DNA of 64,000 nucleotides from Elainella sp. Prado103 (GCA_025454395.1 JALOOM010000002.1:62001-126000); one strand, 5' to 3'; positions 20,187 to 29,373 are shown, counted from the first letter of the stretch. Translations and numbers: made by a program. The notes: generated from the letters alone by a model not told the origin.

Positions 20187-21143
20187 CTACAACTCGATGT
20201 CTGCCACAAATTCGGATAACCAATTGACTAGATTCAGCTTGTGCAAAATAATCTGGCGAGCTTCAGCAATTGCATCTCGAGCGGCATACCAGGCATCAGG
20301 ACTAGAAATCACTTCCCGAATGTAAGCCATCCCTTGCTCATCAAAGCTGGGTAAACGCAAGAAACTACCTGGTGGCAGTAATTGATCGGCTGCTGCCCCC
20401 CCGTAATAGATCGGTAAACACCAGGACAACAGGGCATCCCATAACTTCTCACTGACATACCAGCGATTATCAGCATAGTTTTCGATCGCCAAGTTGTAGT
20501 AGTAAGGAGCCATGGCGTGCCACTTATTGGCTAACATTCCGTAGGATTTTGACCAATCAGGCAAGCCACGACCATACAGATCAAAATCCAAATGATTCTC
20601 CTGGAGGCATTTCAGAAAATTAAGGCGGGTGCGATGATGGGCAGTGCGATCGATCCCCGATGTAATCCAGGAACAAGTATGAGTTTTTGTGGGAATGGGA
20701 GCCTGATTTAACTCCTGGAAGGATCGCCCCACATACCAGATGGCTGGCATATAGTTGGGCATGGGAGCCAAGTCATCCGGACCAGAAACGTAGCCACAGT
20801 AGCGTTGAGCCGTGGCATAATCGGCCGAGCGTTTTGCCAAGAGTTCGGGAAAAGGCGGTTCTCGCACCAGGGAAATCACTCGTTCTTTGGGCAAGTGCCG
20901 CAATTTGGACTGAATCTGGGCTGTTGGATCGACGGGTTTCTGAAACCGCTTCAACCAACCTTTGCCAGGAGTAGGCTGGAAATCATGAAAATTGTAGAGC
21001 AACAAAACATCAGGCTGGGGGGCATTGGCGAGCATTTGCACATTGCCCCAGATCCCAAAATGCTCCGGTGTCTGATTCCACATCCAGTCACGCTGAGTCA
21101 GCCCCTGGTAAGAGGAGATCATGCCGATAATTTTTTTGCCCAT
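20187..21143 (-). CDS. Glycosyltransferase family 10 (fucosyltransferase-like) protein
   Basis: 318 aa. The C-terminal half carries the GT10 alpha-1,3-fucosyltransferase pattern: NRWYVSEKLWDALLSWCLPIYYGG (compare Y-V-T/S-E-K-x-x-D/N-A-L...P-V/I-Y-Y/W-G), preceded by FDLYGRGLP. The N-terminal half (MGKKIIGMISSYQGLTQRDWMWNQTP) has a variable acceptor-side fold with VLLLYNFHDFQP. It would transfer a sugar, possibly fucose from GDP-fucose, to a glycan in the cytoplasm. It lies 222 bp upstream of the two Npun_R2821-type genes on the same strand, suggesting a joint role in surface glycan or glycoprotein synthesis. Confidence 0.82.
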   Translation of the reverse strand: MGKKIIGMISSYQGLTQRDWMWNQTPEHFGIWGNVQMLANAPQPDVLLLYNFHDFQPTPGKGWLKRFQKPVDPTAQIQSKLRHLPKERVISLVREPPFPELLAKRSADYATAQRYCGYVSGPDDLAPMPNYMPAIWYVGRSFQELNQAPIPTKTHTCSWITSGIDRTAHHRTRLNFLKCLQENHLDFDLYGRGLPDWSKSYGMLANKWHAMAPYYYNLAIENYADNRWYVSEKLWDALLSWCLPIYYGGAAADQLLPPGSFLRLPSFDEQGMAYIREVISSPDAWYAARDAIAEARQIILHKLNLVNWLSEFVADIEL

Positions 21144-21352
21144 GAGCAGCAGGGAATTGGTAAAGGTTAAAGATTATCCGGGTCAGTGAATCCAGTCCGT
21201 GCAATGGCTAGATCATATTCATTGAGGATCCAGACCATGCTTCGGCTGAGATGAATCACTCGTAGAGTTCCCTCAAAACTGCACCTGTGCAACAACTCTT
21301 CTAGCTGCGGCAATGAATGGATTAGCCTGATTTTCGCCAGTCGTGAGGCTAC

Positions 21353-22405
21353 TTAACCGCCCGTGGGTCGGATATCTACCATTTTCTCGGCACGAATCAG
21401 CTTGCGATCGGCAATTTTCTGAACGGCTTCAATCAGGGATCGGGTTTGTTGAGTGCCTGGGGAGGCTTCAAACCGGGTGGGAAACTTACCCCGAGCAATC
21501 ATCCGAAGTCCTAACGGCGTTAAGCTCGATAACCCTTGCCAATCCCGAAACGAGTTACCTACGACTTTCAAGCCAAAGAGTCGTTCGTCAATCCACCCGC
21601 CCTGTTTGACCAACTCAATTAAAACTTTGCGATGCCGGATCGATCGGCTATCGGTCGCAGATTTGCGGCTCAAGATTTCATTTTTAATTTTGCTGATCTG
21701 CTCCATTGGCTCAACCCCCATGGGACAGACCGCATTACAGTAATAGCAGCGAGTACAGCCCCAAACACCTTGGGTACCTTCGTTATAGCGTTCCAGTCGC
21801 TGTTCAGTCTGGCTATCTCGTGAATCGATAATGGTGCGATAGGCCTTGGCGAGCGCATGAGGGCCCACAAAATCAGGATTGACTTCACGAGCATTACATT
21901 CGGAGTAGCAGGCTCCACAAAGAATGCAATTCCCCATTTGATTGAGCCGATCCCGCTCCTCTGGAGTTTGCAGAAATTCCCGTTCGGGTACTTGGCGGGC
22001 GCTGGTGCTGACGAAGGGATCGATCGCCTGCAAGGTATCCCAAAAGCTTTTCATTTCTACTACCAGGTCTTTGATCACCGGCATATTGCCCATGGGAGCG
22101 ATCGTTAAGGTAGGAAGGAGATCGGGGTTGGCGGGAGTAGCACTGGCAATCGCAGCAAGACGGGCAACCTCACTGCCAACATTTTCTTTGCACGCCAAGG
22201 CCGATCGACCATTAATTCGCATACTGCAACTGCCGCAGATTGTATTCCGGCAATTTTTCCGAAATGCCAGGGTACCATCCTGCTGCCATTTAATTTGGTT
22301 TAAACAGTCAAGAATAGTACTGCTGGGATCGACCTCTAAGCGGTAGGTTTGGATCCGAGGAGCAGTATTAGAGGTTTGGCGAATGATCTGAAACTGGACT
22401 TCCAT
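21353..22405 (-). CDS. sdhB: Succinate dehydrogenase / fumarate reductase iron-sulfur subunit
   Basis: 350 aa. N-terminal 2Fe-2S ferredoxin fold with CRNTICGSCSMRINGRSALAC; C-terminal dicluster region with CILCGACYSECNA and CTRCYYCNAVCPMGVEP for the 4Fe-4S and 3Fe-4S centres. It passes electrons from SdhA to quinone in thylakoid or plasma membrane. The protein is about 100 residues longer than the usual bacterial SdhB of about 240 residues. The extra length is mainly a C-terminal extension after the last cysteine motif, as is common in the cyanobacterial and archaeal-like type. No sdhA or membrane anchor gene adjoins it; sdhA is 16 kb away. Confidence 0.93.
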   Translation of the reverse strand: MEVQFQIIRQTSNTAPRIQTYRLEVDPSSTILDCLNQIKWQQDGTLAFRKNCRNTICGSCSMRINGRSALACKENVGSEVARLAAIASATPANPDLLPTLTIAPMGNMPVIKDLVVEMKSFWDTLQAIDPFVSTSARQVPEREFLQTPEERDRLNQMGNCILCGACYSECNAREVNPDFVGPHALAKAYRTIIDSRDSQTEQRLERYNEGTQGVWGCTRCYYCNAVCPMGVEPMEQISKIKNEILSRKSATDSRSIRHRKVLIELVKQGGWIDERLFGLKVVGNSFRDWQGLSSLTPLGLRMIARGKFPTRFEASPGTQQTRSLIEAVQKIADRKLIRAEKMVDIRPTGG

Positions 22406-22566
22406 AGCAAAGAAATTGGCTGGGAGGGAGGCTAACGTTGTCTCTTTTCAGTCTAGACTCAAACCTTAGAGCCGAGACGGCGTTGAAATCAAACATTTGA
22501 CAGTTTACAGAATTTCATGTAGCAAATCACTGCTATGATCTCTTAGAAAAATCGGGCAGATAGAGT

Positions 22567-22794
22567 GTGGTTGATATTAAGACTGAAATTTCCAGATCGT
22601 TTTTCAACGCACATCAAAAAGCCGCTTGTAAACAAGGACTTGTATTTCTTGAGAAGTTCATGAGAAGTTTCAGTGAACTTAATTCAGTGAACCCAGAACT
22701 CGTAAAAGTTATGGCTGAATCAGACAAATTTAAAGCTATATTTTTAGATAAAACTGACGGTGAATCTTTGCTGGGTCGTCTAAAGGATCGATGA
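22567..22794 (+). CDS. Small hypothetical protein preceding cyAbrB
   Basis: 75 aa with a GTG start at 22567; an internal in-frame ATG lies at 22660 (MRSFSELNS). Content is helical and charged (FFNAHQKAACKQGLVFLEKF; ESLLGRLKDR), without TM segments or a known motif. The region is visibly more AT-rich than its neighbours. It is 14 bp upstream of the cyAbrB gene in the same direction, so cotranscription is plausible. I do not recognise the family, and start choice is unsure because neither candidate has a strong ribosome-binding site. Confidence 0.5.
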   Translation: MVDIKTEISRSFFNAHQKAACKQGLVFLEKFMRSFSELNSVNPELVKVMAESDKFKAIFLDKTDGESLLGRLKDR

Positions 22795-22808
22795 AAAATT
22801 AGGAAGCA

Positions 22809-23198
22809 ATGACGGAAACTGCAACTACGCCATTAACTGGAAAGGCACTCCTCCAAAAAGTGAAAGAACTGTCGCACTTGCCCCGCCGTGAGAAGGCTAA
22901 GCGATGCGGCTATTACACCGTTGGCAAGAATAATCAAACTCGCGTAAATCTGGCGGACTTTTTTGAGGCTTTACTGGAAGCAAAAGGGACAACCCTCAAT
23001 GTTGAAGGCGCAAAAGATGGGCGTGGTCGAGAACCGACCTATCGCGTCAGTGTTCACAAAAATGGGCAGATCGTGATCGGTTCAACTTATACGGAAAAGA
23101 TGGGATTAAAGCCAGGTGATGAGTTTGAAATTAAACTTGGATATAAGCATATTCATCTGATTCAGATTGGTAATAGCGAAGAGGATTCCGAAGACTAG
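22809..23198 (+). CDS. cyAbrB (CalA-like) transcriptional regulator
   Basis: 129 aa. Diagnostic stretches are PLTGKALLQKVKELSHLPRREKAKRCGYYTV, KDGRGREPTYRVSVHKNGQIVIG and the C-terminal AbrB-like GLKPGDEFEIKLGYKHIHLIQ. This is the cyanobacterial cyAbrB family (Synechocystis sll0359/sll0822, Anabaena CalA), in which the AbrB-like swapped-hairpin DNA-binding part is C-terminal rather than N-terminal. These regulators affect carbon/nitrogen balance, hydrogenase and SOD expression. The similarity looks closer to the sll0359 (cyAbrB1) type, but I cannot separate the two without alignment. Confidence 0.92.
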   Translation: MTETATTPLTGKALLQKVKELSHLPRREKAKRCGYYTVGKNNQTRVNLADFFEALLEAKGTTLNVEGAKDGRGREPTYRVSVHKNGQIVIGSTYTEKMGLKPGDEFEIKLGYKHIHLIQIGNSEEDSED

Positions 23199-23303
23199 AA
23201 CTGATATTTCATTGTCACATTTTGCTTTGTTTTCTACTTTGTCTGCATTGCTTTGACTGTATTTCTTTGACTGCATTACGATTTCCAACATTTCAAACTT
23301 AAT

Positions 23304-24197
23304 TTGAGTGGAATTCATCCCGTTGTAATTGGAATTGGTTTTTTTGCGATCTGGCTGTTTCTCTGGCTACCGATCGCTTATCCAATTGCTTTAAGAGTAG
23401 GTTGGCGACCATTTCAACCCAGTTTGCCGTCCCAAAAAATTCTCCTGTTATTGCCGCTTTATGGCATGGTTCCTCTGCTGTTGTGGGGAATAACCCGGTT
23501 GAATCATACCAGTTTCAAAGACTATGGCTGGCTCTGGCCCCAACTGCTCCGATCGTTTGGTTGGGGCGGGCTGATTGCGGCGGTTAGCCTGCTGCTGCTT
23601 TTCCTTCTGCAATATCGATTGGGTTGGCTAGCAAGATCAGCCCTAGATGCCGCTAATGCTGCCAATGTAGGTGCTGCCAATGTAGGTGCTGCCAATGTAG
23701 GTGCTGCCAATGTAGGTGCTGCCAATGTAGTGACCTGGCGACAGCAACTCTCGACGGTGATTGCCGTTTTGGGGTTAGCCGTTTGGATCAGTGGCACCGA
23801 AGAATTAGTGTTTCGCGGATTTTTACAGACTCAACTGCAGCAAGCCTGGCCCATTTGGCTGGCAGCCGTGATCGCCAGTGGCATTTTTGCGATCCTGCAT
23901 GGTGTGTGGGAAGGTGCGAGGGTTATACCCCAGTTGCCTGGCTTGTGGTTGATGGGTATGGTGTTGGTGCTGGCCAGGCTCGTCGATCAGAATAGTTTGG
24001 GGTTAGCCTGGGGATTGCATACAGGCTGGGTTTGGGTGATCGCTAGCTTAGATAGTCTAGGCTGGTTGCAATTTACCCCTAAAGCACCTGCTTGGCTGAC
24101 CGGCATTAACCAACAACCGATCGCGGGTGTGCTGAGTGGCTTATTTTTGAGTGGGACAGCGGTTGGGCTGTGGCTATTGTTTGGCTCGGCGGTTTAA
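23304..24197 (+). CDS. CPBP-family intramembrane metalloprotease
   Basis: 297 aa with a TTG start at 23304; no ATG start exists near. Multiple TM helices are obvious. CPBP/Abi motifs are present: EELVFRGFLQTQL (EExxxR), FAILHGVWEG (FxxxH), and a later helix (GLAWGLHTGWVWVIAS) with the third conserved His. Family members include Rce1-type CaaX peptidases and bacteriocin self-immunity proteins; in cyanobacteria the substrates are mostly unknown. A loop of five AANVG units, encoded by a 15-bp tandem repeat, sits between helices 3 and 4. Confidence 0.85.
   Translation: MSGIHPVVIGIGFFAIWLFLWLPIAYPIALRVGWRPFQPSLPSQKILLLLPLYGMVPLLLWGITRLNHTSFKDYGWLWPQLLRSFGWGGLIAAVSLLLLFLLQYRLGWLARSALDAANAANVGAANVGAANVGAANVGAANVVTWRQQLSTVIAVLGLAVWISGTEELVFRGFLQTQLQQAWPIWLAAVIASGIFAILHGVWEGARVIPQLPGLWLMGMVLVLARLVDQNSLGLAWGLHTGWVWVIASLDSLGWLQFTPKAPAWLTGINQQPIAGVLSGLFLSGTAVGLWLLFGSAV
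23658..23730 (+). repeat. In-frame 15-bp tandem repeat inside the CPBP gene
   Basis: Nearly five copies of GCTGCCAATGTAGGT, identical at the DNA level and encoding AANVG repeats. Identity of the units points to recent expansion. The unit length is a multiple of three, so copy number changes keep the frame. Confidence 0.95.
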
Positions 24198-24258
24198 GTT
24201 TAACTAGATGGGTATGACCAGTGCGACAGAATTGAAGCAAGAATGAATCAGGAATTCT

Positions 24259-25080
24259 ATGCCAGGACAACTATTGGGTGATCGATACGAAGTTGAAAAG
24301 CAGCTCGGTAAGCAATCGGGGCGGTGGACATTGCTGGCACGCGATCTCGTGACGCAAGATCCTGTCATCCTCAAAGTGCTTTGCATTGATGAAGAAATGC
24401 TGGCTGATGATTTAATGCTATTTCAGCGTGAGATTGAAACTTTACAAACCCTGGAGCACCCTGATACTCCTAAATACCTGGGATATTTTGAAATTGAACT
24501 CCCTAAAGCAGGCAAGGCGATCGTACTGCTTCAAAGCTACATTGCAGGTCAATCTCTGCAAACCTACTTGGCAGAAGGGCGAGTATTTAGTGAACCAGAG
24601 GCCCGTCAAATTGCTGGTGCGATTCTGCCGATTTTGACCTATCTCCATAACCATCAGCCTGCCATCATCCATCGAGATATTAAACCTAGCAATATCCTTC
24701 TGACCGGATCGCCCGATCAACCCACCGCTGGACAAATTTGCTTGATCGACTTTGGGTCTGTGCGGCTCTCGACTACGCTACCGATGGATCAAACCACTAC
24801 CACGATCGTGGGATCGGATGGCTATATTCCGCCAGAACAAATCGGGCGACGAGCAGTCAATGCCTCTGATCTCTATGGATTGGGAGTCACTTTAATTTCG
24901 AGTTTGACTGGCTTGCCTGCCACTCAGTTGCCTCGGCAGGGAATCCAGATCGATGTCAGGCGTAGTGTGGACTGTAGTCCGGCATTTACACAGTGGTTAT
25001 GCCAAATGACCGACGTTGAACTATATCGCCGATTTAGCACAGCCGAGGCAGCATTAGAGGCATTGCTAGCTCTGGAATAA
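24259..25080 (+). CDS. Serine/threonine protein kinase (Hanks type)
   Basis: 273 aa, essentially a bare kinase domain without TM helix or sensory tail. Key residues are VAIK-type Lys39 in VILKVL, the alphaC Glu within FQREIETL, the catalytic IIHRDIKPSNIL (Asp140, Asn145), DFG at 164-166 (LIDFGSVRL), the activation segment ending GYIPPEQIG, and DLYGLGVTLI. The glycine loop is weak (LGKQSGRWTLLA). It is expected to be cytosolic and active, phosphorylating protein Ser/Thr; targets are unknown. It is short compared with the usual PknB-like proteins that carry PASTA or repeat domains. It stands between the CPBP gene and tatA. Confidence 0.93.
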   Translation: MPGQLLGDRYEVEKQLGKQSGRWTLLARDLVTQDPVILKVLCIDEEMLADDLMLFQREIETLQTLEHPDTPKYLGYFEIELPKAGKAIVLLQSYIAGQSLQTYLAEGRVFSEPEARQIAGAILPILTYLHNHQPAIIHRDIKPSNILLTGSPDQPTAGQICLIDFGSVRLSTTLPMDQTTTTIVGSDGYIPPEQIGRRAVNASDLYGLGVTLISSLTGLPATQLPRQGIQIDVRRSVDCSPAFTQWLCQMTDVELYRRFSTAEAALEALLALE

Positions 25081-25234
25081 TCCTGAAATTCCCACCTGCC
25101 TCCTGAGAACGGCCTGTCCGGAACTGAGCAACTCCCCCTATAGTTAGGGAAGCGGCTAACGTTTGAGAATCCCTATCCTTAGGGAAAATAGTTAGAAAGC
25201 AAGTCACCACAGGAAGTCATTGCAGGAGAACGCT

Positions 25235-25399
25235 ATGCTACATCTCGGCTGGGCAGAAGTTGGATTAATCACCCTTGCTGCACTGCTCGTCTTCGGGCCG
25301 AAAAAGATCCCTGAACTTGGCAGCGCCTTGGGTAAAACGCTGCGTGGATTCAAAGAAGAGATTAAATCGTCTGAGGAAACCGAGGCAGAACAAGATTAG
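25235..25399 (+). CDS. tatA: Twin-arginine translocase subunit TatA/TatE (54 aa, not in ORF track)
   Basis: ATG at 25235 preceded by AGGAG, stop TAG at 25397-25399. The 54-aa product starts MLHLGWAEVGLITLAALLVFGPKKIPELG, with the TatA signature of one TM helix, the FGPKKIPELG hinge, then an amphipathic helix (ALGKTLRGFKEE) and an acidic tail. It was below the ORF track's length limit. TatA oligomers form the protein-conducting pore of the Tat pathway in the plasma and thylakoid membranes. It is convergent with cphA, with 14 bp between stops, and follows the kinase gene by 154 bp. Confidence 0.92.
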   Translation: MLHLGWAEVGLITLAALLVFGPKKIPELGSALGKTLRGFKEEIKSSEETEAEQD

Positions 25400-25413
25400 G
25401 ATCCAACGATCGG

Positions 25414-28134
25414 TTATCCCCCTGATTGCACGTAAGATCCAGATTCGATCGAGACATTTGGAGCTGAAGCAACCGATGTTTCGATCGAGCCGTTCGGTAT
25501 GGCGGCAGTCGGCAATGCCAAATCCGGTAAGGGATTCCTGTCCTGAATTAAACGAATGGCAGCAGTGACACTCTCTGGAAAGATGACCACTAAACTTCCA
25601 GGCGGTGCCTGATCCAAAGCCTGATTGAGTGCTGTTGTTTCATCTAAAACCACCTCATAGGGGATCCCGGTTTTGGCTGCTTCAATGCCTTCCACAATCA
25701 GCTTAGCCACCTCTCCGGCTGCCCGGCCGCGACGATCTTGATCTTCCTTGACCAGAATTTGATCGAACATGCGAGCGGAGAGATCACCCAGCATCAAGAA
25801 GTCTTCATCTCGCCGATCGCCCGGTGCCCCAACCACGCCAATGCGTTGCCCTGACCAATTGCGGACAAACCCCCCGATCGCTTCATAACTATGGGGATTA
25901 TGGGCGTAGTCCACCATGGCATGAAAACGACCAAGGTTAAATAGGTTCATTCGCCCAGGCGTTTGCCCAACCGAAGCCTGGAAAGTCAGTAAAGCCGTGC
26001 GAATATCTTCAATTCGGATGCCATGGGCAAAGGCCGCGACACTAGCCGCTAGGGCATTGGCGATCATGAACGGAGCCCGGCCGCCCATTGTCAGCGGCAA
26101 ATTCACCGCCTGCTCAATGCGCAATGTCCAATCTCCCTTCAAAATCGACAGGTAACCATTTTCATAGATGGCGGCCAGCCCCCCCTGTTGGGTGTGGGTA
26201 CGCACGATCGGGTGATCGGGGCTCATGGAGAAGTAAGCCACCTGAGCATTCACCCGGTTGGCCATGGCAGCGACTAGCGGATCATCGGCATTCAGCACCG
26301 CATAGCCATTGGGCTGCACCGACTCCACCACCACACTCTTGAGGTGGGCCAGGTCTTCGACAGTGTCAATGTCACCAATGCCTAAATGATCGGCAGCCAC
26401 GTTTAGGACAACACCGATATCACACTGACTGAAGCCGAGCCCCGATCGCAAAATTCCACCCCGGGCGGTTTCCAGAACGGCCACTTCCACGGTGGGATCG
26501 CGCAGGATCGTTTGGGCGCTTTGGGGGCCGGTGGTATCCCCTTGCTCGACTAGATAGCCGCCAATGTAAATGCCATCAGTGGTGGTGTAGCCAACAGTGC
26601 GTCCGGTTTGCTTGACAATATGAGCCAACAACCGGGTCGTGGTGGTTTTGCCATTAGTGCCAGTAACCGACAAAATGGGTACCCGACTGGGACTACCGGA
26701 CGGAAACAGCATGTCTAAGACAGGTTCTGCCACGTTGCGGGGAATGCCTTCACTGGGGCAAAAATGCATCCGGAAGCCAGGAGCAGCATTGACTTCCACA
26801 ATCACCCCATCCACTTCACGCAGCGGTTTGGAAATATCAGAAGTAACGACATCGATCCCAGCAATATCCAGCCCGATCGTTTTAGCGACCCGTTGGGCGA
26901 TCCAGATATTTTCCGGGTGGATCTCATCCGTGCGATCGATCGCGGTGCCGCCTGTACTGAGGTTGGCAGTGGCTTTGAGATAGCAGATTTCCCCGGCGGG
27001 TAAAACAGTCTCCAGATCGTAGCCTTGCCGCTCCATCAGCTCCCAGGATGTACGATCCAGCTCAATCCGGGTCAAGATGTTTTCATGCCCATCACCCCGT
27101 CGGGGATCGCGGTTGGTTTCTTCAATTCGCTCGGCAATGGTAGATTTACCATCTCCGATCACATGGGCCGGCACTCGCTCAGCGACTGCGACCACTTTGC
27201 CATTCACCACCAGAACCCGGTGATCACGGCCCACATAGTATCGCTCGATGATAATGCCCTTGGAAACTGCTTTGGCGGCATCATAGGCTTCTTCCGCCAA
27301 ATCCCAGGTCGTGATGTTGATCGTGATGCCCCGCCCATGGTTGCCATCAAGCGGCTTGATCACAATCGGGTATCCCCCCACATCTTCGATCGCCTGCTCC
27401 AATTCATCCAGATAGTAGATCACCGTGCCACGAGGTACTGGGATACCCGCATCTCGCAAAATTTTCTTAGTCCCTTCTTTATCGGAAGCCAGCTCGACCC
27501 CCAAAATGCTGGTATTGCCGCTCAGAGTGGCTTGAATGCGCTTTTGGTACACACCATAGCCCAATTGAATGAGCGATCGGGCACTCAAGGGTAGCCAGGG
27601 AATCCCTCTTGATTCGGCTTCGCGGACAATATTCTCGGTGCTGGGCCCTAAGGCCGCTTGGGAGCCAAAATCTTGCAGATCTTGCAGATCTTGCTCCAGC
27701 TCGCTAGCGGGATAAAAGCCCGTCTCTAGGATGGTTTGGCATAGTCGCACCGCTGCCCGTCCGGTATATCGTCCAGCTTGCTCATCGACATACTCAAACA
27801 CCACCTGATAGATGCCAGCCTCGGCCGTTTCACGAACCCGCCCGAACTGAACGGGCATCTCTGCTAGTGTTTGCAGCTCCAGCGCGACATGTTGAATGAC
27901 CTGAGCAAGAGATACACCTTGGCGAACGCGCTGCAAAAAACCTGCCGGGGCTTCCGGCGAGATCTGTTCAGCGAGGCTGGGGAGAATCTCAGAGAGCCCT
28001 TCATAAAAACCGGAGATTTGATCGGTTGAAGTGTCTGCTAAGTCTTCTAAATCTAACCGTAATACGATCAGTTTAGGATGACGAATACTCCAATAATTAG
28101 GGCCACGCAGCGTCTGTGTTTTGAGAATTTTCAT
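25414..28134 (-). CDS. cphA: Cyanophycin synthetase
   Basis: 906 aa. It builds the storage polymer cyanophycin (poly-Asp with Arg side chains) from Asp, Arg and ATP in the cytoplasm. The N-terminal domain starts MKILKTQTLRGPNYWSIRHPKL, as in the family. The ATP-grasp domain (about 200-470) has GNHGRGITINI and VIVEVNAAPGFRMH. The Mur-ligase-like domain has GTNGKTTTTRLLAHI (about 490), ARGGILRSGLGF, and DYAHNPHSYEAI near 740. Length matches known enzymes of about 870-900 aa; a Ser/Ala-rich C-terminal tail adds a little. It follows cphB on the same strand with a 261-bp gap, the usual cyanobacterial order. Confidence 0.97.
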   Translation of the reverse strand: MKILKTQTLRGPNYWSIRHPKLIVLRLDLEDLADTSTDQISGFYEGLSEILPSLAEQISPEAPAGFLQRVRQGVSLAQVIQHVALELQTLAEMPVQFGRVRETAEAGIYQVVFEYVDEQAGRYTGRAAVRLCQTILETGFYPASELEQDLQDLQDFGSQAALGPSTENIVREAESRGIPWLPLSARSLIQLGYGVYQKRIQATLSGNTSILGVELASDKEGTKKILRDAGIPVPRGTVIYYLDELEQAIEDVGGYPIVIKPLDGNHGRGITINITTWDLAEEAYDAAKAVSKGIIIERYYVGRDHRVLVVNGKVVAVAERVPAHVIGDGKSTIAERIEETNRDPRRGDGHENILTRIELDRTSWELMERQGYDLETVLPAGEICYLKATANLSTGGTAIDRTDEIHPENIWIAQRVAKTIGLDIAGIDVVTSDISKPLREVDGVIVEVNAAPGFRMHFCPSEGIPRNVAEPVLDMLFPSGSPSRVPILSVTGTNGKTTTTRLLAHIVKQTGRTVGYTTTDGIYIGGYLVEQGDTTGPQSAQTILRDPTVEVAVLETARGGILRSGLGFSQCDIGVVLNVAADHLGIGDIDTVEDLAHLKSVVVESVQPNGYAVLNADDPLVAAMANRVNAQVAYFSMSPDHPIVRTHTQQGGLAAIYENGYLSILKGDWTLRIEQAVNLPLTMGGRAPFMIANALAASVAAFAHGIRIEDIRTALLTFQASVGQTPGRMNLFNLGRFHAMVDYAHNPHSYEAIGGFVRNWSGQRIGVVGAPGDRRDEDFLMLGDLSARMFDQILVKEDQDRRGRAAGEVAKLIVEGIEAAKTGIPYEVVLDETTALNQALDQAPPGSLVVIFPESVTAAIRLIQDRNPLPDLALPTAAIPNGSIETSVASAPNVSIESGSYVQSGG

Positions 28135-28395
28135 AGGACAACCAAAGATATCCGGCAGCAGGTAGGGGCATCTAGTCTAGTCTTGTGCTGAGAAAACAGC
28201 GAAACCGTTCACTATGAACAGTTTGACAAAATGGATGCCAGCATCCCCTTGAAGCTGACCGCGTTGAAACTGGCACATCCTCAACCCCAACTCTCTCTTT
28301 CAGCCTACTTGCAGCCGACGGTCAAAAAACTTACCTTTTCTCTAAATTTCCAGCAGATAGATTCTGACTCACCTTATCTCACAAATTTCAGTCAC

Positions 28396-29277
28396 TCAAC
28401 ATCGATCGGCAGGAATGACCTGTCTTTTTTCTAGATCATAGCGATCACCTTGGCTGAGAATATGCAAGTGCAGGTTATGGATGCCGATTGGATCCGCATT
28501 GCTGACCTGAGCATAATTGGTGTGGGTCATCTCAACGGGATCGACGATGGTGACCGTGCCTTTGCCAATCACTTGAAGGCTGCTGAATCTGCCGTAGCTC
28601 TCAAACAGGTTACCTTCGAACATAGCGCAAGTATCTTCATCAATACCGATGCCCAGCTTGTCGGGGTAGGCAGCCACCGCGCTTAGCAGCCGAGCCATCC
28701 GATTGCGATTATGAAAATGCTGATCCACGATCACCTCAGGGATGATCCCTAGCCCGATCGTCATATCGACTAAGGATTGATTAGGGGATTCGCCACTTCC
28801 TCCTCCGGCGATCATGTGGTGTCCCATCACAGCGGCTCCGGCACTGGTTCCGGCCAGCGTGACTTCACCAGAGCGAGCCCGCTGGCGCACACAGTTCATG
28901 ATCGGGGTATCAGACAATAGATCGCAAAGGCGCAGTTGATCCCCGCCGGTCATAAACACGCCAGTGCAGTCTTCGATAAAGGCTTGCCAATCTCCATCTG
29001 AGCCATGTTCTCGATCGCGGATATCGATCACCTCGATCGCCTTGGCACCCATCTCCTCGAAGATATCGTGATAGCGGCTACCAATCACTGCTGGCTCCCG
29101 TGAAGCCGATGGAATGATGGCAATGCGGGCATCCGTACCGCCCGATCGCTGAAAAAAAGTGTGTAAGATTTGTCGTCCATGAAGTTTGTCTTCGGCACCG
29201 CCAATGACCAGGACGGCTGTTTTCGTAGGCTGGGGCATCCTCTGCTGAAGGGGTTGAGAGTCTAGTTGCAGCATCAT
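28396..29277 (-). CDS. cphB: Cyanophycinase
   Basis: 293 aa from ATG 29277 (MMLQLDSQPLQQRMPQPTKTAV). The ORF begins 32 codons earlier at 29373, but known cyanophycinases begin near the shorter start. It is a peptidase family S51 member that hydrolyses cyanophycin to beta-Asp-Arg dipeptides. Motifs are VIGGAEDKLHG, IPSASREPAVIG, GVFMTGGDQLRL, the catalytic serine in LAGTSAGAAVMGHH, VDQHFHNRNRMARL and GIGIDEDTCAMFEG. It forms a synthesis/breakdown pair with cphA downstream on the same strand. A small insertion (GNLFESYGRFSSLQ) sits near the C-terminus compared with the compact family form. Confidence 0.93.
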   Translation of the reverse strand: MMLQLDSQPLQQRMPQPTKTAVLVIGGAEDKLHGRQILHTFFQRSGGTDARIAIIPSASREPAVIGSRYHDIFEEMGAKAIEVIDIRDREHGSDGDWQAFIEDCTGVFMTGGDQLRLCDLLSDTPIMNCVRQRARSGEVTLAGTSAGAAVMGHHMIAGGGSGESPNQSLVDMTIGLGIIPEVIVDQHFHNRNRMARLLSAVAAYPDKLGIGIDEDTCAMFEGNLFESYGRFSSLQVIGKGTVTIVDPVEMTHTNYAQVSNADPIGIHNLHLHILSQGDRYDLEKRQVIPADRC

Positions 29278-29373
29278 ATCGCTTCTGGACAATGATTTGG
29301 GCATCCGAAATTTGGGCATCCGATGAATCAATTGCTCCAGTAGCTTACCGAAGACGATGCCTAGTTTATTCAT

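Noticed and set aside
28231-28434. 67-aa ORF between cphA and cphB
   Set aside because: Overlaps the end of cphB on the other strand and has no protein-like conservation I recognise.
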